64,000 nucleotides of DNA, from NCBI RefSeq assembly GCF_026241105.1, contig NZ_JAPFFT010000017.1, forward strand, positions 1 to 64,000, read 5' to 3'. This document shows, one piece after another, positions 59,927 to 64,000 of the stretch. The DNA comes from Arthrobacter rhizophilus. GTDB taxonomy: Bacteria; Actinomycetota; Actinomycetes; Actinomycetales; Micrococcaceae. A model generated the notes under the pieces. The model was not told where the DNA came from and ran no database searches. It worked only from the letters and a program-made list of their open reading frames with translations. Positions within the stretch are counted from its first letter, which is position 1, and every line of letters begins with the position of its first letter. The translations under genes and the position numbers were made by a program.

Positions 59927-60217
59927 TCAGCCTTGGACGTCAAGGAACAGCGGCCGCGCTGTACTTTGGGTGTTCGGGACAGTGCTGAGGGCGTCCAAGT
60001 GGGCCAGAGCGTCGTTGCGGACCTTGCCGAGCATGGCCATTGCTTCCAGCTGCGCGTCGAGGACCCGCCGCGCCCTGTCAGCCAATTCCACTGGAAGAGG
60101 CCTGGCCTCGTCGGGAGGATTCCATGGCGCGGGTTCTCCGCTGACGAAGGCCTCTGCGATGCCGGCTTCCAAGCGGTCCAGGATTTCGGACCATTCCTGA
60201 ACCGAATCAGCCGACAC
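59927..60217 (-). CDS. Small helical protein after fliS (FliT-like position)
   Basis: 96 residues starting from GTG 60217 (V-S-A-D-S-V-Q-E-W). All-helical, with W-S-E-I-L-D-R-L-E-A-G-I-A-E-A-F and A-R-R-V-L-D-A-Q-L-E-A-M. FliT, a FliD chaperone, is commonly encoded here in other bacteria, but the sequence match is weak. Overlaps the fliS stop by 11 nt. Alternative: unrelated small protein. Confidence 0.55.
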   Translation of the reverse strand: MSADSVQEWSEILDRLEAGIAEAFVSGEPAPWNPPDEARPLPVELADRARRVLDAQLEAMAMLGKVRNDALAHLDALSTVPNTQSTARPLFLDVQG

Positions 60218-60647
60218 CGAGCATGCCGTTCGTCCTGGTCGTGGCGGATACCGTGGCCTGGACCGGCAGCTGTGAGGCAGCCTCGTGCCATCCTTGCCGT
60301 AGGGGCTCCAGGAGCGCAATGCATTCCTTGGTCCGGTTGACGTCGCGGTAGATGTTGGCCCCGATCATGGCTTCCATGGCGTACTGGTAGATGCTCAGCA
60401 GCCCGGGCGCCCCATCCCATGCATCGGTCTTCAAGGTGGAGGACAACTCGGTGACGATCGCCTGTGCATGCAAGAGGTTTTCACTTGCGACTCCCCAGTT
60501 GGCGTTCTCCTGGGCGAATTGGGCGCGGTTCAGGTCCAGGAGCAGCCGATCATACAGCATGGTGAGCAATCGGGCCGGCGGGGCGGAAAGGACTGCATCG
60601 TCGTTGTAGCGCGAAAGCTGGCTGGCGCGGAGGGCTGTGGAAGTCAT
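60207..60647 (-). CDS. fliS: Flagellin export chaperone FliS
   Basis: 146 residues: Y-N-D-D-A-V-L-S-A-P-P-A-R-L-L-T-M-L-Y-D-R-L-L-L-D-L, L-L-H-A-Q-A-I-V-T-E-L-S-S-T-L, and G-A-P-G-L-L-S-I-Y-Q-Y-A. FliS keeps flagellin monomeric in the cytosol. ATG 60647; the gap to fliD is 11 nt. Confidence 0.95.
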   Translation of the reverse strand: MTSTALRASQLSRYNDDAVLSAPPARLLTMLYDRLLLDLNRAQFAQENANWGVASENLLHAQAIVTELSSTLKTDAWDGAPGLLSIYQYAMEAMIGANIYRDVNRTKECIALLEPLRQGWHEAASQLPVQATVSATTRTNGMLGVG

Positions 60648-60658
60648 GGTTACGCTCC

Positions 60659-62038
60659 TTACTTGGTCGAGGTCGAGAGGCCGGCAATCTGGCCCGTGAG
60701 CCATGATTGCTGCGCGTTGAGTTGGCCAAGGGCGACTTCCATGGCGTTGTACGTGGTTTGCAAGGTCAGCCGCCTGGTGGCCAAGCGCTGGTCCCAGTCG
60801 GAGATCTGGCTGCCCAGATCCGCCACTTCGGATTGTTGTCCTTTGATCAGGCCGGTAACCGAGCCGCTGATCGGATCGGTTGCATTGTTGGCGGCGTCGG
60901 ACACCCGGGACGCGATGGTTTGGAGTGCTGCTTGCGTACCGGAGGGGTCCGAGGCCAATGAGGATTGGAGCTTGGCTGCGTCAAAAGTGAAGTTGCCGTC
61001 CCTGGTGACGTTAATTCCGTACTCGGACGGAGACTTCCCGTTCACGGGCATCGACATCGCGGCGAAGACGTCGTCGTTGACCGCGCGGATGCTGCTGTTG
61101 CCGGTGAAGATCCCGCCGCTTGCCGCGCTGGCGCCCTTCGCGTCCGTTGTCTGGGTCACCGTGCTGTAGATGGACACGAAGCCAAGCACGTCATTGACCG
61201 CGTTCACCAAGTCGCCGGCCTTTTTGGTGATCCCTGTGGAGTCACTCGCGATGTTGACGGTCACAGGTCCGGCTGTGGCCGCTGACGCTGTGACTGATAC
61301 ACCGGGAAGCAACTCGGTGAAAGTGTTCGTTCCGGAGGTGATCGTCTGGGCTGCCGACGTGCCGGCATACAGCGTTGCTTTGGCGTCTTGGGCGGCCTTG
61401 ACCACGGCGGCCGAGGGGTCTGCCATCAGGTCGGTTGCGGTGCCCGCGCTCACTTGCGCTGCGGTACCCTGGTAGACGCTGAAGGCGCCTGTCGAGCCGG
61501 AAGTGGCTGCGGTCAGTTGAAGTCGATAGGTCCCGTTGCCTGCGGGAACCTTCACGGCCCGCGCCGGGCCGGAGGCTGCGTTGATTGCCGTCACGACGTC
61601 GTCGAGGGAGGTGGATCCCGGCGTGATCTCGGTCTGTTTTCCCGTGGAATCGACGAGTGTGAGGTGCGCGGGAGCACCCGAGCCGTCCGTAGGCCAACTG
61701 GTGATGGCGGCGCTAACATCCACTTGGCTCTGGGCCAACTGGGTGACTGTGACATCAATAGAGCCCGCGGTCGCGGAGGTGGTCGCCGTCGCAGTGAGCA
61801 GTGGCGAGCTCGTGGTGGCGGTAAACAAGTTCATGGCGTTCAAGGCCGAGTCGCCGCTCGCAAGGCCCTTCAGTGAAGACAATTTGGAGTTGAGCGACTG
61901 AAGCGTCGAAATCATCGTCTGGTCTGACACAAGCTTTGTCTTCAGTTGTGTCTGCGGTTGTGCTTCCACAGCCATGAGCGAACTAATGATTGAGGTGGTG
62001 TTCAAGCCGCTGGCGAGACCGTCGATCGAGCTTCCCAC
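60659..62038 (-). CDS. fliD: Flagellar filament cap protein FliD
   Basis: 459 residues. N-terminal S-S-I-D-G-L-A-S-G-L-N-T-T-S-I-I-S-S-L-M-A-V-E, then a variable Ala/Thr-rich middle. The C-terminal helix is D-L-G-S-Q-I-S-D-W-D-Q-R-L-A-T-R-R-L-T-L-Q-T-T-Y-N-A-M. FliD forms the pentameric filament cap. It lies downstream of fliC. Confidence 0.95.
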   Translation of the reverse strand: MGSSIDGLASGLNTTSIISSLMAVEAQPQTQLKTKLVSDQTMISTLQSLNSKLSSLKGLASGDSALNAMNLFTATTSSPLLTATATTSATAGSIDVTVTQLAQSQVDVSAAITSWPTDGSGAPAHLTLVDSTGKQTEITPGSTSLDDVVTAINAASGPARAVKVPAGNGTYRLQLTAATSGSTGAFSVYQGTAAQVSAGTATDLMADPSAAVVKAAQDAKATLYAGTSAAQTITSGTNTFTELLPGVSVTASAATAGPVTVNIASDSTGITKKAGDLVNAVNDVLGFVSIYSTVTQTTDAKGASAASGGIFTGNSSIRAVNDDVFAAMSMPVNGKSPSEYGINVTRDGNFTFDAAKLQSSLASDPSGTQAALQTIASRVSDAANNATDPISGSVTGLIKGQQSEVADLGSQISDWDQRLATRRLTLQTTYNAMEVALGQLNAQQSWLTGQIAGLSTSTK

Positions 62039-62083
62039 GGTTTGTCCTTCCGGATGTGTTGGTTATGTCAGCGGGATCCGGAC

Positions 62084-62127
62084 GCGAATGGCGGCCAAGG
62101 GGTATACCCGCCCTGGCCGCCATTCGC
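62084..62127. terminator. Hairpin between fliC and fliD
   Basis: A 13-bp perfect stem GCGAATGGCGGCC / GGCCGCCATTCGC around an 18-nt loop. It lies 28 nt after the fliC stop and should trim or end the abundant flagellin message before fliD. It has no U-run, so read-through into fliD is possible. Nothing else is seen between 62039 and 62154. Confidence 0.7.
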
Positions 62128-62154
62128 TTATTACCGGTCTGTTACCGGAAGGTC

Positions 62155-63009
62155 CTAGCGCAGGAGCGAGAGAATGCCCTGGCCGGACTGGTTGGCCTGG
62201 GCCAGCATTGCGGTGCCGGCCTGGGACATGATGTTGGCCTTGGTGTACTTGACCATTTCCGCAGCCATATCGGTGTCCGTGATGCGGGACTGAGCCGCCT
62301 GCAGGTTTTCGCCGGAGACCTGGAGGGTCTTCGTGGCGTGTTCCAAACGGTTCTGGGTTGCGCCCAAGTCAGCGCGCTGAGCCGAAACCGCGGCGATGGC
62401 AGTGTCGATGGTTCCAATCGTTGTCTGAGCTGTTGCGCTCGTGCCGACCAGGAAGCCGGCAGCACCAGCAGCACCAGCCAGCGTGCCAACGGCGGTGGGA
62501 ACGTCGCCAAGGGTGATGGCGATCTTGTCGTTGGCGCTGCCGCCAGTACCGACCTGGATGCTCAGGGTAGCGCCACTGTTGCCACCTGCACCCTGGAGCA
62601 GGTCAATGCCATTGAACTGGGTGGACTTAGTGAGACGGTCCAGTTCCTTGCCGAGCGAGTCACCTTCGCCCTTGATAGCCGTGCGAGATGCGGCGTTGTT
62701 GGTGTCGTTCGAGCCCTGGACAGCGAGGTCACGCATGCGCTGCAGGATCGAGTGGACTTCGGTCAGGGCGCCTTCAGTGGTCTGGATGACCGAGATGCCG
62801 TCCTGGGCGTTACGGGCGGCGACTGCCGAGCCGCTGACCTGGGACTTCAGTCCTTCCGAGATCGCGAGGCCGGCTGCGTCGTCAGCGGCACGGTTGATGC
62901 GAAGGCCACTCGAGAGCTTTTCCATCGACTTGGACACGTCGTTTTGCGTGCGGTTGAGGTTGCCGTAAGCGTTGTTCGCCATCAGGTTTGTGTTGATTGC
63001 CATGCCCAT
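62155..63009 (-). CDS. fliC: Flagellin FliC
   Basis: 284 residues, a short flagellin. N-terminal D0-D1: I-N-T-N-L-M-A-N-N-A-Y-G-N-L-N-R-T-Q, then L-S-S-G-L-R-I-N-R-A-A-D-D-A-A-G-L-A-I. C-terminal: R-I-T-D-T-D-M-A-A-E-M-V-K-Y-T-K-A-N-I, A-N-Q-S-G-Q-G-I-L-S-L-L-R. No outer D2-D3 domains. ATG 63009 is chosen over 63003 because of the GGAGGA Shine-Dalgarno at 63017-63022. Under a sigma-28-type promoter, with several GGA motifs in the leader for CsrA. Confidence 0.97.
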   Translation of the reverse strand: MGMAINTNLMANNAYGNLNRTQNDVSKSMEKLSSGLRINRAADDAAGLAISEGLKSQVSGSAVAARNAQDGISVIQTTEGALTEVHSILQRMRDLAVQGSNDTNNAASRTAIKGEGDSLGKELDRLTKSTQFNGIDLLQGAGGNSGATLSIQVGTGGSANDKIAITLGDVPTAVGTLAGAAGAAGFLVGTSATAQTTIGTIDTAIAAVSAQRADLGATQNRLEHATKTLQVSGENLQAAQSRITDTDMAAEMVKYTKANIMSQAGTAMLAQANQSGQGILSLLR

Positions 63010-63073
63010 GATGTATTCCTCCGTGATTGGGTCTGGTATTACTCCCAGGCCGTCCGTGGCCTGTCACTTCTGG

Positions 63074-63100
63074 TTATCGGAACGGCGGTTCTGTTGGTTA
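63074..63100 (-). promoter_or_regulatory. Sigma-28-type promoter of fliC
   Basis: On the minus strand, TAAC (63100-63097), exactly 15 bp, then TCCGATAA (63081-63074). The predicted start gives a leader of about 57 nt. Confidence 0.78.
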
Positions 63101-63193
63101 GCAAAAGCCGCAGGAAAAATTTGCTGCGGCCCACAAGATCGACCATCGGACGCTTGACTGGACAAAGTGTCCAAATCATGCATCAACAACTCC

Positions 63194-63220
63194 TAACGCA
63201 TGGGGCAAGGCGGCCGATAG
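63194..63220 (+). promoter_or_regulatory. Sigma-28-type promoter of flgN-flgK
   Basis: TAAC (63194-63197), exactly 15 bp, then GCCGATAG (63213-63220). The predicted start lies about 80 nt before the flgN ATG. The two divergent flagellar promoters lie about 95 bp apart. Confidence 0.75.
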
Positions 63221-63307
63221 TTGTTTCCAGCGCGGTGAAGGCACAGGGGAAGTGCTTTCTCGCGGGAACGCACCCGAAAACCAACCCGGAACTGGAGTTG
63301 ACCCGCC

Positions 63308-63808
63308 ATGGCCATCCATGAACTGTCGGCCCTGCTGTGGCGAGAGCGTGAGCTGCTGGATCTGCTGACATTCAAGCTGGAGGAGGAGCAGCTGCTCCTC
63401 ACGGCAGGCAAATCCCGCTGGTTGCCACATGGCACGCGGGAAGTGGAGCAGGTCCTGGAGCACCTCTCCAAGGCCGGTCTGGCCAGGGCTGTGGAAGTAG
63501 CGGCCGTGGCAGAGCAATGGGGCCTGCCCGCGGAGGCCTCGCTGGGCGAGCTGGCCTCGGCCGCCCCGGAAGAGGCCTGGGCTGATGTCCTGTCCGCGCA
63601 CCTGAATGCCATGCACCAGCAGACCGCCACCATCAAGGAGCTGCGTGATTCCAACGAGCAGTTCCTCCGCGCCGCCGTCCGTTCCACCCAGGAGACCATG
63701 GCGGACCTGAAGCCGGCTGCGGGGACCTACGACTCCCACGGCCGAACCGGATCCCAGGGCCGGACCGGGGAATCAGCCCCGTCCCGCCTTTTCGACCAGC
63801 AATTCTGA
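63308..63808 (+). CDS. flgN: FlgN-like flagellar hook-associated chaperone
   Basis: 166 residues, all-helical: M-A-I-H-E-L-S-A-L-L-W-R-E-R-E-L-L-D-L-L-T-F-K-L-E, then V-E-Q-V-L-E-H-L. Typical FlgN layout. FlgN binds FlgK and FlgL for export. Gap of 44 nt to flgK fits. Paralogue of the gene at 6980. Confidence 0.9.
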   Translation: MAIHELSALLWRERELLDLLTFKLEEEQLLLTAGKSRWLPHGTREVEQVLEHLSKAGLARAVEVAAVAEQWGLPAEASLGELASAAPEEAWADVLSAHLNAMHQQTATIKELRDSNEQFLRAAVRSTQETMADLKPAAGTYDSHGRTGSQGRTGESAPSRLFDQQF

Positions 63809-63852
63809 CCGAAACTCATCAAACGCAGCCCCGGACCACCAAAGGATAAGCA

Positions 63853-64000
63853 GTGAGCACATTCGGCGGACTCAACACGGCCTACCTGGGCCTCACCGCA
63901 GCGCAGCAGGGCATCAACCTTGCCGGGCAGAACATCGCTAACGCCGGCACCGACGGCTACACGAGGCAACGCATCGAACAATCAGCGATCGGCGCACCGG
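63853..64000 (+). CDS. flgK: Hook-associated protein 1 FlgK, N-terminal fragment
   Basis: Starts at GTG 63853 with AAAGGA upstream. The first 49 residues include S-T-F-G-G-L-N-T-A-Y-L-G-L-T-A-A-Q-Q-G-I and N-I-A-N-A-G-T-D-G-Y-T-R-Q-R, the FlgK D0 signature. The rest lies beyond the window. Confidence 0.92.
   Translation, partial: MSTFGGLNTAYLGLTAAQQGINLAGQNIANAGTDGYTRQRIEQSAIGAP

Overview
The window looks like the chromosome of a high-GC, motile actinobacterium close to Arthrobacter/Paenarthrobacter (Micrococcaceae). Supporting signs are the GC-rich codon use, many GTG/TTG starts, a DUF222-HNH protein, GAF-ANTAR regulators, an IdeR/DtxR iron box, and a Gram-positive flagellar set with no L- or P-ring genes. 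No tRNA, rRNA, CRISPR array, prophage or intact insertion sequence was seen.

Layout. (1) 1-5.9 kb: the start of gcvP behind a tandem glycine riboswitch; a TetR/MFS efflux pair sharing a palindromic operator; an ArsR/SRPBCC pair. (2) 5.9-21.6 kb: first part of the flagellar locus. It holds a FliA-type sigma factor, a FlgN-like gene, csrA, a degenerate flhF, flhA-flhB-fliR-fliQ-fliP-fliO-fliN-fliM, an island of two small unknown genes plus two GAF-ANTAR, one VOC and one AraC gene, then motB-motA-flbD. (3) 21.7-49.7 kb: a non-flagellar block of 28 kb. It carries a membrane protein, a ChrB-like gene, an iron ABC transporter, an S53 peptidase, MOSC, MFS, DUF222-HNH, a two-component system with DedA and PAP2 genes, a nitrogen-compound cluster (IclR, two NCS1 permeases, GntR, two nitrilase-family hydrolases, an APC permease), an arylsulfotransferase-like Tat protein and a HipBA module. 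(4) 49.7-64 kb: second part of the flagellar locus, flgE-flgD-fliK-NlpC/P60-fliJ-fliI-fliH-fliG-fliF-fliE-flgC-flgB, a FliT-like gene, fliS-fliD-fliC, then divergent flgN-flgK running off the end.

How it works together. Four flagellar units (fliC, flgN-flgK, flgB to flgE, flbD-motAB) have the same upstream sequence, TAAC, 15 bp, then [G/T]CCGA[T/C][A/G][A/G]. A fifth unit (fliM onward) has the same layout with one -35 mismatch. This fits FliA-type sigma control by the sigma gene at 5.9-6.8 kb. CsrA, FliS, FlgN and the FliT-like protein provide the later layers of control. The 28 kb block and the 3.4 kb ANTAR/AraC island appear to split an otherwise canonical gene order at flgE|flbD and motB|fliM, and fliL is not found.

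Most unusual signals: a 66-bp near-perfect palindrome present twice, once between genes and once as exactly 22 in-frame codons inside flhF; an FlhF-like protein without a GTPase P-loop; an identical 16-bp palindrome in front of both the IclR gene and the NCS1 permease; a 13-bp motif repeated three times at exact 37-bp steps across the hipBA promoter; and two clusters of a GCTCGCTCAC repeat. Several regulators appear to be translated from leaderless mRNAs.
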